Shown: one piece after another, positions 8,761-17,390 of the stretch
Numbering within the stretch: position 1 is the stretch's first letter
Layout of the letters: each line of letters opens with the position of its first letter
Assembly (NCBI GenBank): GCA_963773835.1
Contig: CAVZCQ010000004.1
Span: 62,001-126,000 of the forward strand
DNA: 64,000 bases
Origin: JOPF136 sp963773835
Lineage (GTDB): Bacteria > Acidobacteriota > Terriglobia > Acidiferrales > UBA7541
Reading direction: 5' to 3'
Position numbers and translations under genes: made by a program
Notes under the pieces: generated by a model
The model's database searches: none
Told to the model about the DNA's origin: nothing
Seen by the model: only the letters and a program-made list of their open reading frames with translations

Positions 8761-8835
8761 AAAATTGCCGGAGGGGGACTGTAGCCCAGCGTCGCAACTA
8801 GCGCAATGTGGGTGGTGAAACGTGAGCGCGGTGGT

Positions 8836-11489
8836 TCACTCTTCGCGCATAAGAATCGAGGGGTCTATCGACAGGGCGCGTTGCGCGGGAATCCATGTGG
8901 CGAGCAACCCCAGCAAGGCCATAGCCAGGATGACGCCGGCCAATACCAGCGGATCGCGGGGGCTGGCCTGATACACGATGGAAGCGATACCCTGCTGGCC
9001 AAAATTCCGAGGAGCAAACCTGCTGCCGAACCAAAAGCGAGCAGTTTGAAAGCCGGTCCCAACGCGGCCCCTAACACTTCCTTACGCTGCGCGCCGAGGG
9101 CCATACGAATCCCCAACTCGCGCTTGCGCTTGCTGACCGAATACGCCGCCATTCCAAAGATCCCGGTAACCGACAGCATGGCGCCCATCACGCCCAGCAC
9201 ACCCAGCGACACCGTGGCCATGCGGGCGGCAAACAGCTTTCCATCCAGTTCTTCGTACCGGGTTTGGATGTTAACGGGGAGCCCTGCATCCAAGCCGCGC
9301 ACCGTAGTTCTGATCGCTGCCGCCAGTTGCTGCGGATCGCGGCTGGAGCGCACCACGAGCCATGTCGAGGCGGAGGGCGATTGCAGCATGGGAAAGAACA
9401 TTGCGGGCTGCTGATGTTCGGTGAGGCTCCAGTATTTTCCGTCTTCGACAATGCCCACGACCTGGATGCGCGTTCCATCCGGCATCTTGTAATATCCGCC
9501 CAGTGCGGTCGTTGCGGAGCCATAGATTCTGCGGGCAAACTCCCGGTTGATCACTGCCACGCGCGGCGCATTTTTGTCGTCATGCCAGGTGAAGGTCCTT
9601 CCCGAGAGCAGGGCAGTGCCCGCCGCGCGGAAATATTCGGGGGAGATGTTGTACATATAGGCGTCCGCGGCGGCATTCGCGGGCCTCAGATCCGTGGTTT
9701 TGTCGGTGAAGACAAACGAACTGGTCCAGCTTTCAGCGAAGGGAATCGCATCGGCCAATCCCACAGACTGTAAGCCAGGAATGGCCGCCAGAGCATCGAT
9801 CAAGCGCCTTTGCATTGTGGGCGCTGTGTCGCCGTTGTAGCCCGCCATACTCAGATTCGTGTCCACCAGCAATGTGTTCCGCGGTTCAAACCCGAAATCA
9901 CTGTGCAGCGAGCGGGCCAGGCCGCGCAGGGCAACCATCGAAGAGGTGACCAGCACAGCGCAGATGGCGATTTGCACGACAAGCAACACGTCCCGCACAG
10001 TGATCCGCCGCCCGACTCTGGCGGTCGCGCCCGACTTGACGATCTCATACGGATCCGTCCGAAGGATCTGCCTGACGGGCACCGCGCCAAACAGGAATCC
10101 ACTGGCGAGAGCCAGCAGCAGAGCCACCCCATACACATTTGCGTCCGGATTCACCGGCACATGGATGGGATATCTCGGCAGCGGCTGCCACGCGCTCAAC
10201 CCGCGCAACAGCCCTGCGCTGCCCCACAGCCCGACGGCGCCTCCGAGGAGTGAAATCAGCATTGCTTCGGTAAATAGCTGCCGGAGAATTCGCAGGCGGC
10301 CCGCTCCCAGCGCGAGACACAACGCAACTTCCCGGGAACGGTCCGAGGCGCGCGCGGCGAACAGGCTGCCCAGGTTGGCGCATGCGGCGAGCAGAATCAG
10401 CCCCGCCAGCAACATCAATCCGGTCAGGAATCCCAGCATCGGACCGCGTAGATAGTCGCCATGAAGACCCGGACGAGCCAGTGTAAAGGTCATGTTAGCG
10501 TCATCTTTAGGATAGGTCTTTTCCAGATAGGAACCGACCGAATTGAGATCAGCAATCGCGAGTTCCGGAGTGACTCCAGCCCTGAGGTGTCCCTCCACCT
10601 CGAAGACCCAGCGGTTTCCGCGCGCGTCCAGGAGATTTGCGCCGTCGATCTGTTCCTGATTCACCAGGGGCACAAACACATCGGGATGGAAAAACAATAC
10701 GGTGCCGTGGAACGCGGGCGGCGCGACGCCGACGATAGTGAAGGGATGCTTGTTCAGCCGAACCGTACGGCCTACCACGCCACGGTCATCCTGAAAATGG
10801 CTGTGCCAATAGGCGTAGCTGAGCACGATATACGGAGCGCTGTTGGGACCATTCTCATCGGAGGGATGGAAGAGACGGCCCTGAGCGGGCTGAATGCCTA
10901 ATACGTCGAAGTAGTTGCCGCTGACTTCCTCGAGCCAGACGGCGGAAGGATTGTCGCCCGTGTCCAGCCCCGCCTGAGAAGCGTTAAAAGCCGCCAAGCC
11001 ATCAAAGCTGCGGTTGCGATCGCGCAGATCGAGATAGTCGGGATACGATTGGCTCGCGTCTTGGTGCTTTGCGTCCTCGAGCACCCAGAGGCTCTCCGCC
11101 TGCGGCACATCCAGCGGGCGCAGGATCAGGCCATTCAATACGCTGAAAACCACGGCGTTTGCGCCGATCGCCAGCGCCAGCGTGACAACCGCCACAGCGG
11201 CAAAGCCGGGAGACTTGCGCAACAGGCGGACAGCCAAGCGCAGATCCTGGAAGAGGGATTCGACGAAGGTTCCGCCCGCTGCTTCCTTGCATTCCTCCTG
11301 GAACCGAGCGTGTCCGCCAAACTCGATGCGGGCACGACGCTCGGCATCGGCACGAGGAAGGCCCGAGCGCACGAGGTCGTCCGCACGATGCTGGATGTGG
11401 GAGCGCAGCTCCTCCTCCATCTCCGCGTTCACCTGCGAAGGATGGAAGAGAGCGGCGATGCGGAAGCGAAGCGAGTCGAGGAGTTTCAT
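8836..11489 (-). CDS. ADOP-family ABC permease (MacB/FtsX type) with a -1 frameshift near the 3' end
   Basis: Very long orphan ABC permeases of this kind are typical of acidobacteria. An N-terminal soluble segment (EMEEELRSHIQHRADDLVRSGL...ARIEFGG) leads to a first helix, a MacB-like periplasmic domain and FtsX helices, then a second periplasmic domain and the final helices. The ATG at 11489 overlaps the padR stop (ATGA). In the original frame the last 50 or so residues are nonsense and stop at 8865. One frame over, the sequence continues as IASIVYQASPRDPLVLAGV, then ATWIPAQRALSIDPSILMREE, and stops at 8836-8838. That is the normal family ending. One base is therefore missing near 8987-8992. 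No ATPase gene is adjacent. Confidence 0.86.
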
Positions 11490-11827
11490 GCCTCCTCCGG
11501 TTGCGCAGCGAGCGCGGAACCGATGGCGGTGGCGAGACGATTCCAGTTGTCGGTCTCTTCGCGCAGGCGCTTGCGGCCCGGGGCGGTGAGTTCGTAGAAC
11601 TTGGCGCGGCGATTGTTCTCCGACGTGCCCCAACTGGCCTTGAGCAGTCCCTGGCGCACCAGGCGAAACAGGCCGGGATAGAGCGCGCCCTGTTCGATGA
11701 GCAGGGCATTGCCGGAAATCTGGCCGATACGGAGAAGGATGCCGTACCCGTGCAGTGGGCCGAGCGAGACGGCGCGGAGGATGAGGAGATCGAGAGTGCC
11801 GGGAAGAATTTGGGCCTGGTCCGCCAT
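11486..11827 (-). CDS. PadR-family transcriptional regulator
   Basis: The 113-residue winged-helix repressor starts at ATG 11827 with a TAGGAGG ribosome site. The PadR core is clear: ILPGTLDLLILRAVSLGPLHGYGI, then LLIEQGALYPGLFRLVRQGLL and a basic wing (RRAKFYELTAPGRKRL). Its stop overlaps the permease start, so the pair is translationally coupled. PadR-ADOP pairs recur in acidobacteria, and the regulator presumably controls its own operon through the inverted repeat at its promoter. The ligand is unknown. Confidence 0.92.
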   Translation of the reverse strand: MADQAQILPGTLDLLILRAVSLGPLHGYGILLRIGQISGNALLIEQGALYPGLFRLVRQGLLKASWGTSENNRRAKFYELTAPGRKRLREETDNWNRLATAIGSALAAQPEEA

Positions 11828-11832
11828 GCCGC

Positions 11833-11851
11833 CTCCTAACGTGGTTAGGAG
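11833..11851 (-). promoter_or_regulatory. Candidate PadR operator, 8-bp inverted repeat
   Basis: The perfect inverted repeat CTCCTAAC-GTG-GTTAGGAG lies between the -10 element and the padR start, and its inner arm includes the ribosome site. Bound protein would block both transcription and the ribosome site region. A further half-site-like CTTAGGAG lies within the promoter spacer (minus strand). Autoregulation is inferred from position. Confidence 0.6.
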
Positions 11852-11879
11852 ACTAGCGCGCACTCTCCTAAGCTGTCAA
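11850..11879 (-). promoter_or_regulatory. Promoter of the padR-permease operon
   Basis: On the minus strand TTGACA (11879-11874) is followed after 18 bases by TAGTCT (11855-11850). The -35 is consensus and the -10 partial. The distance to the padR start is short and the candidate operator overlaps the expected transcription start. Confidence 0.55.
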
Positions 11880-12044
11880 GGGGAAAGATTGCGGAGGGGC
11901 GCGGAGCGGGGGAGGAGAGCCGGGCGAGGGCGCCGTGGGGGCGGGCGGGACGCCATGCGGGAGGAGTGACTCGAGTTTGGCTGAAGGGTTTGCGGCGAGG
12001 GTTTGAGAAGCTCCCGCGGAATGAGTTCAGCCCATGGGGCGGCT

Positions 12045-12079
12045 GCACAGCCAGGTCCCGAACCGTCGGGAGGCTGTGC
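12045..12079. repeat. Long hairpin GCACAGCC..TCCCGA/TCGGGA..GGCTGTGC
   Basis: The outer 8-bp arms (12045-12052, 12072-12079) and inner 6-bp arms (12056-12061, 12066-12071) pair perfectly with a 3-base bulge and the loop ACCG. It lies in the leader of the CNNM/CorC gene, which supports a translation start downstream at 12129 rather than at the farther open-frame codons. Confidence 0.65.
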
Positions 12080-12128
12080 CACTGCGGCCATCCTGTTACA
12101 CTCTGCGCCAGGATTAGCGGAGTTTCCG

Positions 12129-13472
12129 TTGAGCGCGCTGCGCCTTCTCACCGTCCTGTTGCTGGTCGGATTCAACGCATTTTTTGCCGCAGTGGAGTTC
12201 TCGCTCGTGGCGGTGCGGCCAACGCGTATCCGGCAATTGGTGGAGGAAGGCGATGCACGCGCGCGCGTGGTGCAAGCACTGCTGGGGGAAATTGGGCGCG
12301 TGGTTTCCGGGGTGCAGGTGGGGGTCACGCTGGCCAGCCTGTCGCTCGGCTTTCTGGGCGAGGTGACCATCGCGACCGTGCTGGAAGACATGCTGGGCGG
12401 ACTGGTGAGCGCGGAGCGTTTCTTCCTGGTGCACGGATTCTCGATGGTGGTGGCGTTCGTCAGCCTGACGTTTCTGCACGTGGTGCTGGGAGAACTGGTC
12501 CCGAAAACGATCAGCCTGGAGCGCGCGGAGCGGGTGGCGCTGCTGGTGGCGCGTCCGTTCAGCTTGTTCCTGAACACTTTTCGGCCAGCCATTGGGCTGC
12601 TGGAGGGGTCGGCGAGGCGGATCAACCGCGCGCTGGGGGCTTCCGCGGTTGCGTCGCACGTGCCAGTGCACTCGGCCGAAGAGCTGCAAATCCTGGTGGA
12701 GCAGGCCCGGGAGCAGGGCCTGTTCGAACCGGGCGAGGAGAAATTCATCCAGAGCGCGATCGAGCTGAGCAGCGTACAGGTCCGGGAGATCATGGTGCCG
12801 CGGAGAGACGTGCATGCGCTGCCGGTGGATGCGCCGCTCGACGAGGTGCTGCGCATGCTGGCAGTGACGCAGCGGTCGCGGCTTCCCGTCTATCAGGGCA
12901 GCCTGGATCATCCCCTCGGGTTCATCCACGTGAAGGACATCCTGTGGGTGATGCTGGACCGGCAGAGAAGGGAAGAGGAGGGAGTGGCGATCCCGGAATT
13001 TCACCTTCGAGGAGAGGTACGGCCGATCGTGATCGTTCCGGAGACGAAGCCAGCAGGCGAATTGCTGAGTGAACTGCGGTCGAAGCACACGGGAATGGCG
13101 ATGGTGGTGGATGAGTTCGGGACGATTCTGGGATTGGTGACCCTAGAAGACCTGCTGGAACAGATCGTGGGCAAAATTCATGACGAATTCGACGTGGTGG
13201 AAAAACCGCTGACGCTGCCGGATGGAGCCATGATCGTGGACGGCTCGCTGCGGATGAGGGAACTGGAGTCGCAGTACTCGATTGAGTTTCCGGAAGACCC
13301 GGCCTACGAAACGCTGGGGGGATTTGTGATGGCGCGGCTGGGATTCATCCCCCGGGGCGGGGAATCGTTTGAGGAAGCTGGATTCCGGTTCACGGTAATG
13401 GAGGTGGAGCGGCGGCGGGTGGCGCGGGTGAAGATCCAGAGGGTGCGGGCGGCGGGGGGGAGCGGGCAATGA
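12129..13472 (+). CDS. CNNM/CorC-type (HlyC) membrane protein with CBS pair
   Basis: The roughly 447-residue integral membrane protein has an N-terminal DUF21/CNNM transmembrane domain (LLTVLLLVGFNAFFAAVEFSLVAVRP...TFLHVVLGELVPKTISLERAE). A CBS-domain pair (VREIMVPRRDVHALP..., MAMVVDEFGTILGLVTLEDLLEQIVGKIHDEFD) and a C-terminal CorC_HlyC FAD/PCMH-like domain follow. Relatives act in magnesium or cobalt efflux; 'haemolysin' is a historic label. The TTG at 12129 has a GCGGAG ribosome site. An in-frame ATG at 12021 would add 36 residues of unlikely sequence that contain a hairpin. The gene converges with the SAM hydrolase gene. Confidence 0.9.
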   Translation: MSALRLLTVLLLVGFNAFFAAVEFSLVAVRPTRIRQLVEEGDARARVVQALLGEIGRVVSGVQVGVTLASLSLGFLGEVTIATVLEDMLGGLVSAERFFLVHGFSMVVAFVSLTFLHVVLGELVPKTISLERAERVALLVARPFSLFLNTFRPAIGLLEGSARRINRALGASAVASHVPVHSAEELQILVEQAREQGLFEPGEEKFIQSAIELSSVQVREIMVPRRDVHALPVDAPLDEVLRMLAVTQRSRLPVYQGSLDHPLGFIHVKDILWVMLDRQRREEEGVAIPEFHLRGEVRPIVIVPETKPAGELLSELRSKHTGMAMVVDEFGTILGLVTLEDLLEQIVGKIHDEFDVVEKPLTLPDGAMIVDGSLRMRELESQYSIEFPEDPAYETLGGFVMARLGFIPRGGESFEEAGFRFTVMEVERRRVARVKIQRVRAAGGSGQ

Positions 13473-13543
13473 GGGGCGGCGAAGAGCGGGAGGGATTTGT
13501 TGGAGAGAATGGGAACAGGGCGGGGAAAGAATCGCAGCCAACA

Positions 13544-13577
13544 AAAAGCAGGTCCCTCGCTGCGCTCGGGATGACAG
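13544..13577. repeat. 34-bp dispersed repeat, copy 2
   Basis: The copy matches 4057-4090 except for one base in the loop and is in the same orientation. It lies in the 161-bp spacer between two convergent genes. Confidence 0.8.
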
Positions 13578-13633
13578 TGCTCTGAGTTTTCAGCACCTTC
13601 CTGGAGACCGCAGGGCAACGGCGGCGGGAAAAA

Positions 13634-14428
13634 TTAGAGGAGTTCGACGACGACTTCGACGCCGCGCTGGGCGCCCAGGGTGCGGGCGGCGCTGCCGCGG
13701 TTGACGCTGATTTCCAGAAGGCCGGCGGAGCCGAGGATGCCGAACGGCTCACCGGGGCCGCCATCGCCGTAGCTGAGCATGACTTTCGGCACCTCTTTTC
13801 CGCCCACAGTGATGCGGTACTTTCCATCGGGGATGAAGACCTGAGGAATCATTTCGGCCGAGATGTTGGAAATGAGGTTGCCGAAATTGTCCACCTTGAG
13901 GACCACGCCTTTTACCTTGCCGTCGCCGGCGCGCGCTTTGGGAAGGGTGAAGCGCACCGGGTCGTTGATTTCCTCGCCGAAAGCCATGGGCTGCTGATTT
14001 TTTGCCAGCCAGGCGGCCACGGGGGCGAACAGGTCGCGGCCATGAAAGGTGTTGCTCATGGGGCGCAGAAAATAGTGATCGGAGGTGATATGGCGGACGC
14101 TGAAGCTTTCCTGCGTGTCGAAGACCATGGAAAGCACGCCGTTGTCCGGGGCGATGAAATAATGCTGATCTCCTGTGACCAGGATGGGCCGCCGAGGCGA
14201 GCCGACTCCGGGGTCAACGACGACCACGTGGATGGTTTTGAGCGGGAAATACTTATAGGCCATGCCGATAGTGAGCGCACCGTCCAGAATGTCGCAGGCC
14301 AGGACGTGATGGCAGATATCAATGATATGGATTTCCGGGAGGATTTTGAGCATCACTCCCTTCATCGAGCCTACCAGATGGTCGTTGGTTCCGTAATCGG
14401 TTGTGAGGGTGATGATGGGTGGGTGCAA
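13634..14428 (-). CDS. SAM hydroxide adenosyltransferase (DUF62 / fluorinase-fold)
   Basis: The 264-residue enzyme belongs to the family that hydrolyses S-adenosylmethionine to adenosine and methionine and is structurally related to fluorinase and chlorinase. Recognisable segments are TLTTDYGTNDHLVGSMKG, VVDPGVGSPRRP, FIAPDNGVL, NTFHGRDLFAPVAAWL, KVDNFGNLISN and the C-terminal GLLEISVNRGSAARTLG. The start codon is TTG at 14428, preceded by GAGGGAG; no ATG or GTG exists ahead of the first conserved strand. It appears to be a single-gene unit. Halogenase activity is not expected without the special loop of true halogenases, but this was not tested. Confidence 0.9.
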   Translation of the reverse strand: MHPPIITLTTDYGTNDHLVGSMKGVMLKILPEIHIIDICHHVLACDILDGALTIGMAYKYFPLKTIHVVVVDPGVGSPRRPILVTGDQHYFIAPDNGVLSMVFDTQESFSVRHITSDHYFLRPMSNTFHGRDLFAPVAAWLAKNQQPMAFGEEINDPVRFTLPKARAGDGKVKGVVLKVDNFGNLISNISAEMIPQVFIPDGKYRITVGGKEVPKVMLSYGDGGPGEPFGILGSAGLLEISVNRGSAARTLGAQRGVEVVVELL

Positions 14429-14569
14429 AGCTCCCTCGTTGCCGCGGAGAGCGCCTCCGCCTGTATCCTCGGCACGCTAGCCAACCGTGCGGGCTTTGTC
14501 AAGAAGTGGAAGGGACGATGATGCTGCGGATGTACGTGCGGGTTTGTGTTTGGTGGGTACGCGGAAGGA

Positions 14570-14595
14570 GGGCGCAGCAAGCAGCGCCCCTACGT
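14570..14595. repeat. Hairpin GGGCGC/GCGCCC followed by CTACGTG
   Basis: The 6-bp arms enclose AGCAAGCA and the right flank is CTACGTG, as in the other hairpin-CTAC elements of the window. It lies between the SAM hydrolase and agmatine deiminase genes. Confidence 0.5.
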
Positions 14596-14623
14596 GTGGA
14601 CCTGCGGTTTCGCCCTTGATCCA

Positions 14624-15658
14624 TCAAAGGGGTTGCTGCTGAGTGAGGCAGTGAAGGGTACCGAGGCCGAGAACCAGGTCCACAGCGTGGATGCCGACGA
14701 CGGTCCGGCCGGGGAAGAGGTCGGAAAGGGTGCCCAGGGCGGCCCGGTCCTGCGGGTCGTTGAAGGTGGGCACGAGCACGGCCGAATTGCCGATGTAGAA
14801 ATTGGCATAGCTGGCGGGCAGGCGGAGGCGGTCGAAATAGAGAGGAGCGGGCATGGGGAGGCGCACCACCTCAGGCTTGGAGCCGTCTTCCAGAAGCATT
14901 CCTTCCAGGCGTTCGCGGTTCTCCTCGAGCGCGCGATGGTTTGAGTCCCGGGGGTTAGGCTCGATGGCGAGCACCACGGTGCGGGGATTGACGAAGCGGC
15001 AGAAGTCGTCCACGTGGCCATGGGTGTCGTCGCCGGCGATTCCGCGGCCGAGCCACAGAATATTTGAGACGCCGAGGAAGCGCGGCAGCGCCGCTTCGAT
15101 GTCCGAGCGCGAAAGGCTGGGATTCCGGACCTGCACGCGGCGGTCGAGCAGGCATTCCTCTGTGGTGAGCAGAGTGCCGCGGCCGTTGACGTCGATGCTG
15201 CCCCCTTCGAGGACAAAGCCGCGGCCGGCGAATTCGGCGGGCAACAAAGGCAGGCGGAGAGCGCGAGCGGCGCGGGCCGGAATTTGGGCGTCGCGGCGCC
15301 AATCCGTGTATTTGGCCCAGGCGTTGAAACGGAAGTTGACGATAGAGAGACGGCCACGCCCGGGGGGAGATTCGCGGCGGACAAAGATGGGGCCGGTGTC
15401 GCGCGTCCAGCCGCGATTGGTGGGGAACTGGAAGAATCGTACGCGGCTGGAGGAGACGCCGGCGGCGGCGAGCACGCGCCGCGCAGCAGCCTGATGGCGC
15501 AAGGATTCCACCAAAATGTGCAGCTTTTCGCCCGGAGCGAGTTTGCGGCAGATTTCACCGTACACCCACTGGATGACGGGGAGTTTTCCGGGCCAATCGG
15601 TGGGGTTGTGAGGCCAGGCCAGCCAGGTGGCGGCATGCGGCTCCCATTCGGCGGGCAT
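14624..15658 (-). CDS. aguA: Agmatine deiminase
   Basis: The 344-residue guanidine-modifying enzyme converts agmatine to N-carbamoylputrescine and ammonia. It shows the family opening MPAEWEPHAATWLAWPHN, substrate-binding NRGWTRDTGPIFV, EGGSIDVNGRGTLL, catalytic GDDTHGHVDDFCRFV and the C-terminal catalytic cysteine in GTLHCLTQQQP. The start at ATG 15658 is set by homology; no strong ribosome site is visible. The open frame continues upstream through aguB in another frame, which is only GC-driven. With aguB just upstream this gives agmatine to putrescine. Confidence 0.93.
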   Translation of the reverse strand: MPAEWEPHAATWLAWPHNPTDWPGKLPVIQWVYGEICRKLAPGEKLHILVESLRHQAAARRVLAAAGVSSSRVRFFQFPTNRGWTRDTGPIFVRRESPPGRGRLSIVNFRFNAWAKYTDWRRDAQIPARAARALRLPLLPAEFAGRGFVLEGGSIDVNGRGTLLTTEECLLDRRVQVRNPSLSRSDIEAALPRFLGVSNILWLGRGIAGDDTHGHVDDFCRFVNPRTVVLAIEPNPRDSNHRALEENRERLEGMLLEDGSKPEVVRLPMPAPLYFDRLRLPASYANFYIGNSAVLVPTFNDPQDRAALGTLSDLFPGRTVVGIHAVDLVLGLGTLHCLTQQQPL

Positions 15659-15698
15659 GCGAAGGGGGGAGCGGCCAGATTCATGCGCAGGGACGGAC

Positions 15699-15728
15699 CC
15701 ACGGTCAGGAAGACGCTGACCGTGGCTA
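15699..15728. repeat. Hairpin CCACGGTCAG/CTGACCGTGG followed by CTAC
   Basis: Perfect 10-bp arms with loop GAAGACG lie in the 86-bp aguB-aguA spacer, with CTAC on the right flank. On the mRNA it could stabilise or attenuate the aguBA transcript. Its layout matches the other hairpin-CTAC elements. Confidence 0.6.
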
Positions 15729-15744
15729 CCCTTGCGGGGCGGAG

Positions 15745-16656
15745 TCACGACTTTGCGGGCCAGGCGGCCCGATCCAGATAGCGGTGGGTGATGCCGGAGT
15801 AGGCGTCCACGCGGCGGTCGCGGAGAAATGGCCAGTTGCGGCGGACATCCTCGAGGCGGGCGAGATCGACGCCGGCGATTAGAGTCTCTTCTTTGTCGCA
15901 GGAGGCGGTGGCGAGCTCGACGCCGAACGGGTCGGCGATGAACGAACTGCCCCAGAACTCGATTCCGGGGCCGCCGGCCGGGGTTTCGTGGCCGACGCGA
16001 TTTACAGCGCCGACGTAAATGCCGTTGGCGATGGCGTGGGAGCGCTGGATGGTGCGCCAGGCCTCGCGCTGCTCGACGCCGGAAAGTTCCTTCTCGTGAG
16101 GATGCCAGCCGATGGCGGTCGGATAGAAAATAACGACGGCGCCCGACAGCGCGGCGAGACGCGCGCCCTCGGGATACCACTGGTCCCAGCAGATGAGCAC
16201 GGCGATGCGGCCGAAGCGCGTGTCGAAAGCGCGGAATCCCAGATCGCCCGGGGTGAAATAGAATTTCTCGTAATAGAGCGGGTCGTCGGGGATGTGCATT
16301 TTGCGGTAGAGGCCGACGAGCTCGCCCGTGGCGTCGATGACGACGGCGCTGTTGTGGTAAATGCCGGGGGCGCGGCGCTCGAAGATGGGCGCCACCACAA
16401 CCACCTGATGTCTGCGGGCAACGGAGCTGAGCGCCTCGGTGGAAGGGCCGGGAACGGTTTCGGCGAGATTGAACAGATCCGGGTCTTCCTTCTGGCAAAA
16501 GTACTGGGAGCGGAAGAGTTCGGGCAGACAAACGACCTGTGCGCCGCGGCCGGCGGCTTCTTCGATCCGGGCGACAGCTTTGGCCAGGTTGCGCTCGGGC
16601 TCCGGGGCGCAGGCCATTTGCACGAGACCGATGGAAAAGGTCTTCGGCCACTCCAT
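15745..16656 (-). CDS. aguB: N-carbamoylputrescine amidase
   Basis: This nitrilase-superfamily C-N hydrolase of 303 residues releases putrescine, CO2 and ammonia from N-carbamoylputrescine. The Glu-Lys-Cys triad is visible in CLPELFRSQYFC (Glu), YRKMHIPDDPLYYEKFYF (Lys) and ICWDQWYPEGAR (Cys). The segment IPDDPLYYEKFYFTPGD and the C-terminal RRNWPFLRDRR are typical of AguB. ATG at 16656 gives the usual N-terminus (EWPKTFSIGLVQMAC); a GTG three codons earlier is possible. It is upstream of aguA on the same strand, so the two act in sequence. Confidence 0.93.
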   Translation of the reverse strand: MEWPKTFSIGLVQMACAPEPERNLAKAVARIEEAAGRGAQVVCLPELFRSQYFCQKEDPDLFNLAETVPGPSTEALSSVARRHQVVVVAPIFERRAPGIYHNSAVVIDATGELVGLYRKMHIPDDPLYYEKFYFTPGDLGFRAFDTRFGRIAVLICWDQWYPEGARLAALSGAVVIFYPTAIGWHPHEKELSGVEQREAWRTIQRSHAIANGIYVGAVNRVGHETPAGGPGIEFWGSSFIADPFGVELATASCDKEETLIAGVDLARLEDVRRNWPFLRDRRVDAYSGITHRYLDRAAWPAKS

Positions 16657-16787
16657 GAACGCCACTGTACAGGAGACGCGAAACTCCCGCCAGTCTCCTT
16701 TCTATGAGCACTGCACGCGAAGAGTGGCGCGTGTGGCAGATTCAGGCGAGAATGCCGGGGCAGAATTCGCAGCGAGGAGCTGAGGCG

Positions 16788-17195
16788 ATGAAGGGTCAAT
16801 TGAAGGTGAAGACTCCCGCGGAATATCTCGCGAAGCTGAAAGAGCCGCGGAGGAGCGAGGTGGCGGCGCTCGACGCGTTGATCCGGAAGACGGCGCCGAA
16901 ACTGAAGCCGTTTATCCAGATCGGAATCCTGGCGTACGGGGCGCGGCGCTTGAAATACGCGAGCGGGAAGGAAATGGACTGGTTTCGCATCGGCGTGGCG
17001 AGCAATGCGAATTACATCTCGCTGTACATCTGCGCGACGGATGAGAAAGGGAATCTGGCCGAGCGGTACAGGAAAGCGCTTCCGAAGGCGAAAATCGGAG
17101 GGTCGTGCGTGCGGTTTAAAAAGCTTGCGGACCTGGATGGGGAAGAGTTGAAGCGGATGATCCGGGAGGCGGCGAGAGCGAAAACGGACGCGTAA
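16788..17195 (+). CDS. DUF1801 domain protein
   Basis: The roughly 135-residue protein has the YdhG-like fold: TPAEYLAKLKEPRRSEVAALDALIRKTAPKLKPFIQIGILAYG, then ISLYICATDE and a lysine-rich end (CVRFKKLADLDGEELKRMIREAARA). The function of DUF1801 proteins is not established. ATG at 16788 has GAGGAGC/GAGGCG upstream; an ATG at 16704 would add 28 residues. It starts a run of plus-strand genes divergent from aguB. Confidence 0.8.
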   Translation: MKGQLKVKTPAEYLAKLKEPRRSEVAALDALIRKTAPKLKPFIQIGILAYGARRLKYASGKEMDWFRIGVASNANYISLYICATDEKGNLAERYRKALPKAKIGGSCVRFKKLADLDGEELKRMIREAARAKTDA

Positions 17196-17224
17196 TGCGG
17201 GGGATGGAAAAGAGGAAACAGCGC

Positions 17225-17245
17225 GGAGAGCGACCGGCTGCGCGG
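17225..17245. repeat. Hairpin GACCGGC/GCCGGTC after the DUF1801 gene
   Basis: The 7-bp arms enclose TGCGCG, shortly downstream of the DUF1801 stop and with no T-run. It is a possible weak 3' end or a dispersed repeat. Confidence 0.35.
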
Positions 17246-17318
17246 CCGGTCCCCGCTCGGGCAGACATACTGCGGCCGGGAGGACTCCGGGAAATTGCCG
17301 CGTTTCGATCCGCCACAG

Positions 17319-17348
17319 TTGTTCCACGCCACAGTGATGCGGTATCGT
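17319..17348 (+). promoter_or_regulatory. Possible promoter of the dienelactone hydrolase gene
   Basis: TTGTTC and TATCGT are separated by 18 bases and end 42 bases ahead of the ATG at 17391. The match to a sigma70 consensus is moderate. Confidence 0.35.
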
Positions 17349-17390
17349 GCTTTCCGGCGAGCGCGGCGGCGCGCTCGTGGGGGCCCAGCC

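Noticed and set aside
12003..12128. Open upstream extension of the CNNM/CorC gene
   Set aside because: It spans a perfect long hairpin and gives an unlikely N-terminus. The TTG at 12129 has a ribosome site and starts just before the first helix.
14590..15702. Alternative 370-codon minus-strand frame over agmatine deiminase
   Set aside because: The neighbouring frame contains all catalytic motifs of agmatine deiminase; this one is Pro/Ser/Ala-rich.
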